DNA of 64,000 nucleotides from Streptantibioticus ferralitis (GCF_029223525.1 NZ_JARHTQ010000017.1:111465-175464), one strand, 5' to 3'. Counted from the stretch's first letter, positions 48,901-57,742 are shown. Notes: generated from the letters alone by a model not told the origin. Made by a program: numbers and translations.

Positions 48901-49824
48901 TCAGCCGAGCTGCGGCTGTACGCGGGAGGCGATCAGCTCCAGGTGGTCCAGGTCGTGCAGGTCGAGGATCTGCAGGTAGACGCGGGACGAGCCGGCTTCG
49001 CGGTAGCGGTTGATCTTGTCGACGACCTCGTCGGGCGAACCGGCGAGGCCGTTGGCCTTGAGCTCGTCGATGTCCCGGCCGATGACGGCGGCGCGACGGG
49101 CGACCTCGGCATCGTCTTTGCCGACACAGGCGACCAGGGCGTTGGAGTACACGAGGTCGTCCGGCTTGCGGCCGTGCGCCTCGACGGCCTCGCGGACCCG
49201 GCCGAACTGCCGCTCGGTGTCCTCGATCGAGGCGAACGGGATGTTGAACTCATCGGCGAACCGGGCGGCGAGCCGCGGGGTGCGCTTGGCGCCGTGGCCG
49301 CCGATGATCACCGGGACCTTGTCCTGCGCGGGCTTGGGCAGTGCGGGTGAGTCCTTGAGCTGGTAGTAGGGGCCGTTGAAATCGAAGGTCTGACCAACCG
49401 GCGTGGACCACAGCCCGGTGATGACGGCGAGCTGCTCCTCAAGGCGGGCGAACTTCTCCTTGGGGAACGGAATGCCGTACGCGGTGTGCTCCTCCTCGTA
49501 CCAGCCCGCGCCGAGGCCGAGTTCGACCCGGCCGCCGGACATCTGGTCGACCTGCGCGACCTGAATCGCGAGCACGCCGGGCAGCCGGAACGTGCCCGCG
49601 GTCATCAGCGTGCCGAGCCGAATGCGCTTGGTCTCACGGGCAAGCCCGGCGAGGGTGATCCAGGCGTCCGTGGGGCCGGGCAGACCGTCGGCCGACCCCA
49701 TCCGCAGATAGTGGTCGGAGCGAAAGAAGGCGTCGTAGCCCAGCTCCTCGGTGGCCTTGGCCACCGAGAGAAGCGTGTCGTAGGAGGCCCCCTGCTGGGG
49801 CTCGGTGAAAATGCGTAGATCCAT
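48901..49824 (-). CDS. LLM-class F420-dependent oxidoreductase
   Basis: 307-aa luciferase-like TIM barrel. N-terminus MDLRIFTEPQQGASYDTLLS, then ELGYDAFFRSDHYLRMG, LGTLMTAGTFRLPGVLAIQVAQ, GRVELGLGAGWYEEEHTAYG and VPVIIGGHGAKRTPRLAARF, a pattern of F420-using rather than FMN-using members. Substrate unknown. ATG at 49824 follows GGAGGT directly; a GTG five codons upstream is an alternative. It starts 40 nt after egtD, so it may be cotranscribed with the egt genes. Confidence 0.88.
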   Translation of the reverse strand: MDLRIFTEPQQGASYDTLLSVAKATEELGYDAFFRSDHYLRMGSADGLPGPTDAWITLAGLARETKRIRLGTLMTAGTFRLPGVLAIQVAQVDQMSGGRVELGLGAGWYEEEHTAYGIPFPKEKFARLEEQLAVITGLWSTPVGQTFDFNGPYYQLKDSPALPKPAQDKVPVIIGGHGAKRTPRLAARFADEFNIPFASIEDTERQFGRVREAVEAHGRKPDDLVYSNALVACVGKDDAEVARRAAVIGRDIDELKANGLAGSPDEVVDKINRYREAGSSRVYLQILDLHDLDHLELIASRVQPQLG

Positions 49825-49863
49825 ACCTCCATCCTGCACCGGGCACGGCCGCGGTGCGGCGCT

Positions 49864-50838
49864 CTAGCGGGCGGGGCGGGCCAGGGACAACGCGAACCGG
49901 CCTTGCGGGTCGGTCCACCAGCGCACCAGTTCCATCCCGGCGACGGCCAGTTCGGACCGCACCCCCGCTTCGCGGAACTTCGCCGACACCTCGGTGCGCA
50001 GTTCCTCACCCGCCGCGAAGTCGACCTTGAGGTCAAGTGCCGGAATCTTGACGGTGAGCGGCCGACGGGCGCGCAGCCGCATCTCTATCCACTCCTGCTC
50101 GCGATCCCACAGCGCCACATGGTCGAAGTCGGACGCGTCGACTTCGGCGCCGAGTTCACGGTGCAGCACGGTGAGCACGTTCTTGTTGAACTCGGCGGTG
50201 ACTCCGGCGGCGTCGTCGTAGGCGGCGACCAGTACGCGTTCGTCCTTGACCAGATCGGTGCCGAGCAGCAGCGCGTCGTCCGGACCGAGCGCGGTGCGCA
50301 CGGTCCTGAGGAACGCGGCGCGCTCGGCGGGCAGCAGATTGCCGATCGTGCCGCCGAGGAACGCCAGCAATCGCGGCCCCGCGCAGTCCGGGAGGTTGAG
50401 TCCGGCCTGGAAGTCGGCCACCAGGGCGTGCACGGACAGCCCGGGGTAGTCAGCGAGCAGCGCCCGGCCCGCCTGTTCCAGGGCGGACTCGCTGACGTCG
50501 ATGGGAACGTACGCGGCCAAGGTGCCGTGGGCACGCAGTGCGCCGATCAGCAGCCGGGTCTTCTCCGAGGAACCCGAGCCCAGCTCCACCAGGGTCCGGG
50601 CGCCGGTGGCGGCGGCGATCTCGGGGGCGACGCGGTCGAGGATGGCGCGCTCGGCGCGGGTCGGGTAGTACTCGGGGAGCCGGGTGATCTCCTCGAACAG
50701 TTCGCTGCCGCGGGCGTCGTAGAACCACTTGGGCGGCAGCCACTTGGGGTTGGCGGTCAGCCCAACGGCGGCATCGGCGCGCAGCGCCGCGATGGTGGCG
50801 TCCACCGGCAGCTGCCTGGTCAGGGTGAAGGCGCTCAT
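49864..50838 (-). CDS. egtD: EgtD L-histidine N-alpha-methyltransferase
   Basis: Transfers three methyl groups from SAM to histidine, giving hercynine. 324 aa. LTANPKWLPPKWFYDARGSELFEEITRLPEYYPTR contains the family FYD-x-GS-LFE and Y-T-x-x-E region; the SAM motif is TLVELGSGSSEKTRLLIGAL; FLGGTIGNLLPAERAAFL and FNKNVLTVLHRELGA contribute histidine-binding residues. ATG at 50838 overlaps the egtC stop by 4 nt. Confidence 0.96.
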   Translation of the reverse strand: MSAFTLTRQLPVDATIAALRADAAVGLTANPKWLPPKWFYDARGSELFEEITRLPEYYPTRAERAILDRVAPEIAAATGARTLVELGSGSSEKTRLLIGALRAHGTLAAYVPIDVSESALEQAGRALLADYPGLSVHALVADFQAGLNLPDCAGPRLLAFLGGTIGNLLPAERAAFLRTVRTALGPDDALLLGTDLVKDERVLVAAYDDAAGVTAEFNKNVLTVLHRELGAEVDASDFDHVALWDREQEWIEMRLRARRPLTVKIPALDLKVDFAAGEELRTEVSAKFREAGVRSELAVAGMELVRWWTDPQGRFALSLARPAR

Positions 50839-51587
50839 ACGGGCGGCTCCTTGAGGAGGGCGGTCTCGATCCGGTCCCGCGTCGCCAGCAGCAGCGTGCG
50901 GTCGGGGACCTCGATCCAGCCGGGTTCGTCGTCGTACGGTTCGGAGGCGACAGCGACGGAGCGGCCGGGGTCCAGCCGGTGCCACAGGGAGTCGCCCCAG
51001 GCGGTGGCGGCGATGGAGCTGCCGTCGGTGAGCAGGAAGTTCAGTCGCGCTTCGGTGCGGGCCGCGACATCGGTGACCGTCTCCGCGAGGGCGTCGCCGA
51101 GGGCGTAGCCCGCACGCAACCGGTGCAGGATCAGCGCCCACAGCAGTGCGGCGTCGCAGCGTGCCTCGATGCCGAGCAGTTCCTCGGCGGACAGGTCCGC
51201 GGCCAGGTCGGCGACGGAACCCGGCCAGCCGGGCACCGCGCCGTTGTGGCTGAACAGCCAGCTGCCCTCGCCGTAGGGCGCGGTGGCGGACTCGTCCGGC
51301 GCCGAGCCGTCGGTGGTGTCCCGCACGGCGGCCAGTAGCGCCCCGGTGCGCACGACGCGGGCGAGATCGGTGAACGACGGGTCGGCCCAGATCGGCCCGG
51401 CCTTGCGGTAGCGGGCCGGAACGGGGTCGCCCGGGGCGTACCAGCCGACGCCGAAGCCATCCGCGTTGACCGTGCCGTTGCGCTGTCTGCGCGGTGCCCA
51501 GGACTGCCGGTACAGCGAGTGCGGCGGCTCGGTCAGGATCCGGCCCAGCGGGACGTCGGGGCCCAGGTAGGCGATGTGGCGGCACAT
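50835..51587 (-). CDS. egtC: EgtC gamma-glutamyl hercynylcysteine sulfoxide hydrolase
   Basis: Class II glutamine amidotransferase-like hydrolase, 250 aa, removing glutamate in ergothioneine synthesis. N-terminal nucleophile Cys2 (MCRHIAYLG) after removal of Met; RRQRNGTVNADGFGVGWYAP and EGSWLFSHNGAVPGWPG are the usual Ntn segments, and FLLTDGSSIAATAWGDSL follows. Overlaps egtB and egtD by 4 nt each. Confidence 0.95.
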   Translation of the reverse strand: MCRHIAYLGPDVPLGRILTEPPHSLYRQSWAPRRQRNGTVNADGFGVGWYAPGDPVPARYRKAGPIWADPSFTDLARVVRTGALLAAVRDTTDGSAPDESATAPYGEGSWLFSHNGAVPGWPGSVADLAADLSAEELLGIEARCDAALLWALILHRLRAGYALGDALAETVTDVAARTEARLNFLLTDGSSIAATAWGDSLWHRLDPGRSVAVASEPYDDEPGWIEVPDRTLLLATRDRIETALLKEPPV

Positions 51588-52939
51588 CAGGCGACCTCGG
51601 CGGGGTCGGCGTCGCGCGCGGTGCGGAAGCCGGCGAATATCTGCCGCCGGATGGGATAGTCCCAGTTGCGGAAGGTGCCGCGGCAGGCGACCTGGTCCAC
51701 GGCGAACGATCCACCGCGCAGCACCTTGTACTCGGGGCCGAAGAAGACTTCCGAGTACTCGCGGTAGGGGAAGGCGCGGAACCCCGGGTACGGCAGGAAG
51801 TCGCTCGACGTCCACTCCCACACGTCGCCGATCAGTTGCCGGATGCCGTGCGGCGAGGCGCCCTCGGGGTAACTGCCCGCGGGTGCGGGGCGCAGGTGCC
51901 GCTGGCCGAGGTTGGCGTGTGCCGGGGTGGGGTCGTGGTCGCCCCATGGGTAGCGGAGTGACCGGTCGGTGGCCGGGTCATGGCGCGCGGCCTTCTCCCA
52001 CTCGGCCTCGGTGGGCAGTCGGCGGCCCGCCCAGCGCGCGTAGGCGTCCGCCTCGTACCAACTCACGTGCAGCACCGGCTCGTCGACCGGCACCGGCTCG
52101 ACCACACCGAAGCTGCGGCGCAGCCACTGACCGCCCTCGTGCGTCCAGAACAGCGGTGCTTCCATGGTGTGTTCGCGCACCATGGCCCAGCCCTTCGGAT
52201 CCCACCAGCGCGGATCGCCGTAGCCGCCGTCGTCGATGAATCGCAGATAGTCGCCGCAGGTGACGGGGGTGGTGTCAAGGAAGAACGGCGCGACGTCCAC
52301 GCGGTGCGCGGGCCGTTCGTTGTCCAGGGCCCATGGCTCGGTGTCGGTGCCCATGGTGAACGGGCCGCCGGGGACCAGGACTTCGGTCGGCAGCACAAGT
52401 GCGTCAGCGGGGGCTGGGCCGGGCGGTGGCGCGGTGAGCGCGGCGGGTCCCTTGCGCAACTGGTGGGTGATGAGCATCGTCTCGTCATGCTGCTGCTCAT
52501 GCTGGGCGATCATGCCGAAGGCGAAGCCCGCGTCGAGCAGCGCGGTGCCGCGCATCCGGGTGGTGTCCAGCAGGTCGAGGACCCGTCCGCGGACCTCGGC
52601 GGCATAGCCGCGGGCGTCGGTGGGCGACAGCAGCGGAAGGCTCGGGCGGGCGGCCCGGGGGTGTTCGAAGGCGTCGTAGACCGGGTCGACCTCCGGGCGC
52701 ATCGCCTCGCGCCCGCCGACGGCCCGCAGCAGCCACTGCTCCTCCTGGTTGGCGATGTGCGCCAGGTCCCACACAAGTGGCGACATCAGCGGTGAGTGCT
52801 GGGTGATCAGGTCGTGGTCGTCGACGCAGGTGGTAAGGGTGCTGGTGCGGGCACGCGCGGTGTCGAGCACCCGCGCGACCCGCTCCCTCAGGAGTGCGGG
52901 GTCGGCGCCCTCGGCGGTATCGGAGTGCTGAGCCGTCAC
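51587..52939 (-). CDS. egtB: EgtB hercynine oxygenase
   Basis: Non-haem iron sulfoxide synthase that couples hercynine and gamma-glutamylcysteine. 450 aa. N-terminal DinB-like four-helix domain with iron-binding His61 (WDLAHIANQEEQW) and His147/His151 (IAQHEQQHDETM); C-terminal formylglycine-generating-enzyme-like domain from about 190 (VPGGPFTMGTDTEPWALDNE, YEADAYARWAGRRLPTEAEW, WEWTSSDFLPYPGF). GTG start overlaps the egtA stop by 4 nt. Confidence 0.96.
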   Translation of the reverse strand: MTAQHSDTAEGADPALLRERVARVLDTARARTSTLTTCVDDHDLITQHSPLMSPLVWDLAHIANQEEQWLLRAVGGREAMRPEVDPVYDAFEHPRAARPSLPLLSPTDARGYAAEVRGRVLDLLDTTRMRGTALLDAGFAFGMIAQHEQQHDETMLITHQLRKGPAALTAPPPGPAPADALVLPTEVLVPGGPFTMGTDTEPWALDNERPAHRVDVAPFFLDTTPVTCGDYLRFIDDGGYGDPRWWDPKGWAMVREHTMEAPLFWTHEGGQWLRRSFGVVEPVPVDEPVLHVSWYEADAYARWAGRRLPTEAEWEKAARHDPATDRSLRYPWGDHDPTPAHANLGQRHLRPAPAGSYPEGASPHGIRQLIGDVWEWTSSDFLPYPGFRAFPYREYSEVFFGPEYKVLRGGSFAVDQVACRGTFRNWDYPIRRQIFAGFRTARDADPAEVA

Positions 52940-54240
52940 GATCGGCCGTCCTTTCCGATCAGCGGGGCGGTGCGGGCGGTGGGCCGCTGCCCCTGTGTCA
53001 CGTGGTCAAGCAGGTCGTCGGCGGGACATCGGCCCCGTGCGACATAGCGCTCGGTGAAGGCGTCCACGGCGGTCCGGATCGCCGCCGAGGCCCCCAGCCT
53101 GGGCAGGGCCTCGCGCGCCGCGGCGAAGCATTCCTCGGCGGCACTGTGCAGGGCCGGGTCGGTCAGGCCGTGGCGGGCGGCTCGCCGCCACAGGGGGTTG
53201 CCGGGGGCGCGTTCGTAGGGCCGCAGGTCCAGCGCGCCCACCGCGCGGTGTGCCGCCGCTGCCGCCAGCGGGTCGTCCAGCAGCGCGGCGGTGACCGCCA
53301 GCGGGACGATCCAGCCGTCCTCGCCGGGCTGCGCGTCGATCATGCGCAGCTCCAGGTGGCCATGCGGTCTGACCGGCGGAAAGAGGGTGGTCAGGTGGTA
53401 GTCGAGATCATCGGGGGTGGGCGGACGCGGCGCCCTGAGACGGCCGCCGTCGCGTATCCAGTCGCGGAAGGACAGCTTCTCGGGCACGGCCCACGATCCG
53501 CCGTCCTGCCGTATGCACAGCACGGGGGCGTCGAGCGCGTACGCGGCCCAGGCGTCGCGGGGGTCGGCGGCATCGGCCGGAGCCATGGTGCGGGGCGGGT
53601 CGAGCGCCGCCCAGACCGCCTGCCTGGTACATCGGATCCCGGTCGGGCGTCCGCGGCTGAACGGCGAATTGGCGAACGATGCGACCAGGACGGGCCCGAT
53701 CAGATGGGCCAGCCGCCAGCGGGCCGCATAGCCGTCGGGGCCCGGCCCTGCCGTACCGGCGTCCAGGCAGACCTGGACGGACGCTGTGTTGCACATCATG
53801 GAGCGGCCGACCGGGCTCGCCCGGTCGAAGTACTCCTCCATGGCGGTGTAGCGCGGCAGCCGCAGCAGCCGCCGCGGTCTTCGCCAGGGCTCGTGCCCGT
53901 ATCCGACGAGGCGTAGGTGGTGGCGGCGCAGTTCTTCCCGTACCGCTGCCAGATCCTCCGTCATGGTTTCCACGCACTCGGTGAGCGAGTCCGCGGGCGG
54001 GGAGCTGAGTTCGAGTTGGCCACCCGGCTCCTGGGTGAGCGCGGAGTGCAGCGGGAGTCGTCTCAGGTCGGTCAGAGCGGCGCGCAGTCGTGCCTGGCCG
54101 ACCGCGCGCAGGGGGTCGAGGTCGTCGTGGACCAGCCATTCCAGTTCGACGCCCGTGCTCCGGGGTGGGCCGTTCTTGAAGCAGATGCCGTGCGCTCGGG
54201 CCGCTGCCTCGGTCTCGCTGATCGGACGGTCACTTGTCAT
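52936..54240 (-). CDS. egtA: EgtA glutamate-cysteine ligase
   Basis: 434-aa GCS2-type ligase supplying gamma-glutamylcysteine for ergothioneine. GVELEWLVHDDLDPLRAVG near residue 30 carries the metal/substrate Glu residues; QEPGGQLELSSPPADSLTEC, CNTASVQVCLDAG and HLELRMIDAQPGEDGWIVPL complete the fold. ATG at 54240. First of four genes linked by 4-nt overlaps. A LexA-like sequence lies 81 nt upstream of the start. No egtE (final C-S lyase) is present in the window. Confidence 0.94.
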   Translation of the reverse strand: MTSDRPISETEAAARAHGICFKNGPPRSTGVELEWLVHDDLDPLRAVGQARLRAALTDLRRLPLHSALTQEPGGQLELSSPPADSLTECVETMTEDLAAVREELRRHHLRLVGYGHEPWRRPRRLLRLPRYTAMEEYFDRASPVGRSMMCNTASVQVCLDAGTAGPGPDGYAARWRLAHLIGPVLVASFANSPFSRGRPTGIRCTRQAVWAALDPPRTMAPADAADPRDAWAAYALDAPVLCIRQDGGSWAVPEKLSFRDWIRDGGRLRAPRPPTPDDLDYHLTTLFPPVRPHGHLELRMIDAQPGEDGWIVPLAVTAALLDDPLAAAAAHRAVGALDLRPYERAPGNPLWRRAARHGLTDPALHSAAEECFAAAREALPRLGASAAIRTAVDAFTERYVARGRCPADDLLDHVTQGQRPTARTAPLIGKDGRS

Positions 54241-54592
54241 CGCGGGGACCCCTTGTCGACGGTCGCTGTCGGACAACCACTCCACTGCATCACGTTCGCG
54301 CGCAAACCGCATGCGCTTTACGAACACATGTTCACACGCTGACCACTCCTTTCGCCTGTCTGCCCACCGGCGGCCCGGTCAATCCCCGATCGCGAACATC
54401 GACTTCCGGCTGCCACCGGAGGGTGAACATCCGCCAACTCCGCGCGGGCCAGGGTGCGTTGGCAGTGACCACCCGCCTCCGTGGTCGTTCGCTCGGGCGC
54501 AGCCCGGCCGCCGGGCCCGCCCGGGCCGCGGCCCGCCGCGGTCAGTAATACCGCCCGCCCGCTCGGGAGGGCCAGGCCCCGAGGACGCCACG
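54241..54592. other. Divergent spacer between egtA and a small gene
   Basis: 352 nt. It contains the LexA-like site at 54321-54334 and otherwise GC-rich sequence with no gene that I can support; the reading frames crossing it are extensions or shadows of neighbours. Confidence 0.5.
54321..54334. promoter_or_regulatory. LexA (SOS)-box-like site upstream of egtA
   Basis: CGAACACATGTTCA has the core GAAC-N4-GTTC and matches 13 of 14 positions of CGAAC-N4-GTTCG. It is in the egtA promoter region. Whether LexA binds here is untested. Confidence 0.45.
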
Positions 54593-54817
54593 TTGTCCCA
54601 GGAGGCCGCCCCCGACCAGAGCCCCACGGCCGAGGCGGAGACCAGCCGGAGCGCCGACACCGGCGCGGACACGGCGCCGCCCAAGGGGCTGCTCCAGCAG
54701 ATGGAGGAACTCCTCGCCGCCGTGAGTGCGGACCTCGCCTGGCTCGACGCGGACCTGCGGTCGTCCGCCGACCCGGACTCCCCCGCACCGTCGGACATCG
54801 GCGGCGCCTCCTCCTGA
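54593..54817 (+). CDS. Small acidic hypothetical protein
   Basis: 74 aa from TTG at 54593, preceded by GAGGAC at a suitable distance. The reading is supported by nearly all-G/C third codon positions. Composition is acidic, with a disordered N-terminal part rich in Thr/Ala/Asp, a short amphipathic helix GLLQQMEELLAAVSADLAWL, and a Ser/Pro/Asp tail. No family is recognised. It is divergent from the egt operon. Confidence 0.55.
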   Translation: MSQEAAPDQSPTAEAETSRSADTGADTAPPKGLLQQMEELLAAVSADLAWLDADLRSSADPDSPAPSDIGGASS

Positions 54818-54906
54818 GTCCGGCCGCCCTGAGCACGCCCCCCGGAGATCACCCTGAGCGCGGCCCCCGGAGTCCGTCGCCCCACACCGCGCCCCCGTCG
54901 CGGGGC

Positions 54907-55377
54907 TCACGGCGGCGCCTCCTCGGGGTCGTCCGGGCGCAGCGCCTCGTACCGGCGGAGCAGCGCGCGGACGCGGTCCTTGGAGTCGTCCGTGGCGTCA
55001 AGCGCCTCGATGCACTGCCAGTAGACGCGCTCGTCCTCCGTCGCGCAGGCGATCGCCGCGAGGGCGGCGCCCGTCTCCGCCAGTATCGCCAGCAGCTGCC
55101 GTAAGACGGCTGTCGGATCACGCACCCCGGTCAGGCGGGCCGCGCGTACCGCGTTCGACCGCGCTCCGGGAGGCTGAGCCGCGTCCCGGGCGCGATCTCC
55201 CGCCAGACAGAGCGCGCGGGCGGCGTCCCGTGACGCGGGGTCACCACGCACCGCGAGATAGCCGCCGATGGCCTGTGCCAGGCCCTGTGCCTGCCAGGCC
55301 TCGGCGATGACCGCCGCCACCTCTGTGGCCTGCGTCAGAGCATGCCGGGTCGCCGCGATGAGCCGTGCCGCGTCCAT
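54907..55377 (-). CDS. Hypothetical all-helical protein (possibly DUF6099)
   Basis: 156 aa, Ala-rich and predicted helical throughout: MDAARLIAATRHALTQATEV, AEAWQAQGLAQAIGGYLAV, AVLRQLLAILAETGAALAAI and RVYWQCIEALDATDDSKDRV. It looks like a streptomycete-specific family that I tentatively recall as DUF6099. No catalytic motif. Its promoter region contains a DnaA-box pair. Confidence 0.65.
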   Translation of the reverse strand: MDAARLIAATRHALTQATEVAAVIAEAWQAQGLAQAIGGYLAVRGDPASRDAARALCLAGDRARDAAQPPGARSNAVRAARLTGVRDPTAVLRQLLAILAETGAALAAIACATEDERVYWQCIEALDATDDSKDRVRALLRRYEALRPDDPEEAPP

Positions 55378-55468
55378 CGTCTTCTCCCCTCCGTGGTCCG
55401 GTTCCGTCGACCGGGCAACACTCAGCGTGACCGCTGGCGCTCAACACGGAAAGCGGGGTGGTGAATTC

Positions 55469-55495
55469 GGTGGACAAGCCGCCCGATGTGGATAA
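55469..55495. promoter_or_regulatory. Pair of DnaA-box sequences
   Basis: On the minus strand TTGTCCACC (55469-55477; one mismatch to the streptomycete consensus TTGTCCACA) and TTATCCACA (55487-55495; the E. coli consensus) lie 18 nt apart in the same orientation, upstream of the helical hypothetical gene. Confidence 0.4.
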
Positions 55496-55517
55496 CTCGC
55501 CCACCGGAACGGGTGAG

Positions 55518-55838
55518 TTACGGCTTCGGGAAGCGCTCCTCGTTCCGATCGATCTTCGCCGACAGCGCTGCCAGCGGATCGATCCCCAGCGCCTCACAGA
55601 ACTGCAGCAGATATGCCAGCACGTCAGCGACCTCGTCCTCGACCCGGTGCGCGGTGTCCGCGTCGGCCATGACGCGCGACGATTCCTCCGGCGTGAGCCA
55701 CTGGAAGATTTCCAGCAGCTCCGCCGATTCGACGCTCAGCGCCGCCGCCAGGTTCTTGGGCGTGTGGTAGGGCTCCCAATGGCGCGCCGCCGCGAAGTCG
55801 GCCAACCTGCGCCGCAGCCCCTGCAGTTCTTCACTCAC
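55518..55838 (-). CDS. MazG-like nucleotide pyrophosphohydrolase
   Basis: 106-aa all-alpha NTP pyrophosphatase. The metal-binding signature is complete: ESAELLEIFQWL (ExxE) and EDEVADVLAYLLQFCEALGI (ExxD). Such enzymes hydrolyse non-standard or excess (d)NTPs to NMP. The start overlaps the 3' end of the AAA ATPase gene by 8 nt, so the two are probably translated together. Confidence 0.9.
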   Translation of the reverse strand: MSEELQGLRRRLADFAAARHWEPYHTPKNLAAALSVESAELLEIFQWLTPEESSRVMADADTAHRVEDEVADVLAYLLQFCEALGIDPLAALSAKIDRNEERFPKP

Positions 55839-57096
55839 CCCCCAGGTCTACCGCATGGCCGTCCGCGGCGCGGCCGCACCCCTGCGCCGCACCCCGCTGC
55901 TGCGGCACCCGCGCCGCGGCGTCGGCTCGGCCCGTCCGGGCGCCGCGCCGCAGTCTGATCACCGAGACCAACTCCGCGTCCTCGAACGGGTCCGCGTCGT
56001 ACACCGTCCCCAGGAGTCGCACATGCCCCCGGCGTGCGGCACGCGCCGCCAGCGAGAGGAGTTCGGTGGTCTGGCGGCGGTCCAGGCCGCTGTCCAGACC
56101 GTCGGCCAGCACCGTCATGGCGCGCAACGCGGGCGGGACTTCGGCGCTTTGGTCCATCTCCAGCACGCCAGGGCCGGTCAGCAGGACCAACGCCAGCGCC
56201 AGGAAGCGCAGTTCGCTGTCGCCCAGGCGGTCCAGGGGTGTCGTGCCCAGCGGTCCGCGGTCCACGGCGGCCAGCACCCTCTCGTGGCCCGCTTCCCGCA
56301 ACGCCTGGCGGGCGACCACCAGACCGTCGACCGGCCCCTCGCAGGCCACCCGGGCGGCGCCCACCAGGGCGGCGTGCCGGGTGCGGCACTCGTCCTGGGT
56401 GCGGTACAGCACGGCGGACAGGTTGTCGCACCCGCTGCGCAACAGCCCGTCGCCCAGCCGGGCGGGCTCCCGCATCCGCCACGGCTGCGGATCGACGGGG
56501 AAGACCGCGCGGAGCGCGATGACCACCTGTTCCGCGGCGGCCAGCACCAGCCGCTGCCCGTCCGTCGTACCGGCGACGCGCAGCGGCAGCAGGGCGGTGG
56601 CCAGCCGGTCGTCGGGCAGTGGCGCACGGGTGACCTGGACGAGGCCGGCGGTGTGCCAGGCGGCCTGGACGGCGCGCCGCGCCGGGTCCCGCAGCGCCGT
56701 CGTCAGCAGGGTCCGGCCCGCCCCGGTGAGACGCTCGCCGACGATGCGGGGTTCCGGCTCGGTCTGCACCGCCACATCAAGCCGTACCGTCCCGACCGGG
56801 CCGTCGACCGAGCAGCCGATGCGGAAGCCGCGCCGCCGCTGGGTGTCCGGCCGGGTGCTCTGCGGCGCGCAGGCGGGAGCGCCGCCGCGCACCACCCCGT
56901 CGAAGACACCCCCTAGCTCGTCGCCGGCTGCCAGCCGCGCCAGGATCGACAGCGCCTCCAGGCTGCTGGACTTTCCGCTACCGCCGCCTCCCGCGATCAA
57001 CGTGAGAGGGCCGAGCGGGAAGTGGGTGTCGCGGTGTGACTTGAAGGCGGCCAGCCGCAGTTCGGAAACGGTGGGCCGTGCGCTGCTGGGGTTCAT
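55831..57096 (-). CDS. AAA/SMC-type ATPase (RecF-like)
   Basis: 421 aa. N-terminal LRLAAFKSHRDTHFPLGPLT, then Walker A LIAGGGGSGKSSSLEALSIL (about 33-52). The C-terminal ABC-like half has the signature-type segment LGDSELRFLALALVLLTGPG followed by VLEMDQSAEVPPALRAMTVL at the Walker B position, and a D-loop/H-loop region. Between them is a domain without coiled coil, so it is closer to RecF/OLD-like ATPases than to SMC. The C-terminal 40 residues are basic and Arg/Ala-rich. No nuclease domain seen. Overlaps the MazG-like gene by 8 nt. Confidence 0.82.
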   Translation of the reverse strand: MNPSSARPTVSELRLAAFKSHRDTHFPLGPLTLIAGGGGSGKSSSLEALSILARLAAGDELGGVFDGVVRGGAPACAPQSTRPDTQRRRGFRIGCSVDGPVGTVRLDVAVQTEPEPRIVGERLTGAGRTLLTTALRDPARRAVQAAWHTAGLVQVTRAPLPDDRLATALLPLRVAGTTDGQRLVLAAAEQVVIALRAVFPVDPQPWRMREPARLGDGLLRSGCDNLSAVLYRTQDECRTRHAALVGAARVACEGPVDGLVVARQALREAGHERVLAAVDRGPLGTTPLDRLGDSELRFLALALVLLTGPGVLEMDQSAEVPPALRAMTVLADGLDSGLDRRQTTELLSLAARAARRGHVRLLGTVYDADPFEDAELVSVIRLRRGARTGRADAAARVPQQRGAAQGCGRAADGHAVDLGGE

Positions 57097-57178
57097 GATC
57101 GCCGAACGTAGGCCACACCCCCGCGCGCCGAACCGTTCCGCCCCGGGTCCAGTCCTCCGAAAGGACTACCGTGAGGCC

Positions 57179-57742
57179 GTGACGAGATACGTGGCCCTGC
57201 TGCGCGGCATCAACCTCGGTTCGCGGAACCGCCTGGCGATGCGCACCCTGCGCGAGCTGATCGCCGCCATGGGCGGGAAGGACGTCAAGACGCTGCTGCA
57301 GAGCGGCAATGCGGTCTTCGAGCACGTCGAGGCCGACCCCGCCCGGCTCGCCGGGGAGCTGGAATCGCGCATCGCCGAGGAGACCGGGCTGACGGTGCCA
57401 TGTGTGATCCGCACCGGCGCGGACATCCAGCGGGTGGTCGAGCGAAATCCGTTCGCCAAGGAGTTGTCGGGCGCGATCGCCGGGGTGCCGGTCGACCCGG
57501 CCAGGCTCGTCGTGACGTTCCTTTCCGGGCCACTCGACGCGTCGAAGCTCTCGGAACCAGACCCGGAACGGTACGCTCCGGACCAATTCCGGCAAGGAGA
57601 GAGTGAGTTGTATGTTCATTGCCCGAACGGCATCAGTGACAGCCGTCTCGTCCGCGATCTCACTACGGCACGTCTCGGCGTGACCGGCACCGCCCGCAAC
57701 TGGAACACCGTTACCAAACTCGCTGCATTGACCAGCGACTAG
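57179..57742 (+). CDS. DUF1697 domain protein
   Basis: 187 aa. The family pattern is clear: YVALLRGINLGSRNRLAMRT near the N-terminus, TLLQSGNAVFEH, NPFAKEL in the middle and LTTARLGVTGTARNWNTVTK at the end. Function unknown. GTG at 57179; the upstream frame is antisense to the ATPase gene and is not part of it. Confidence 0.9.
   Translation: MTRYVALLRGINLGSRNRLAMRTLRELIAAMGGKDVKTLLQSGNAVFEHVEADPARLAGELESRIAEETGLTVPCVIRTGADIQRVVERNPFAKELSGAIAGVPVDPARLVVTFLSGPLDASKLSEPDPERYAPDQFRQGESELYVHCPNGISDSRLVRDLTTARLGVTGTARNWNTVTKLAALTSD

Noticed and set aside
54379..54885. Minus-strand frame opposite the small acidic protein
   Set aside because: The plus-strand reading has the much stronger third-position G/C bias and a fitting ribosome binding site.
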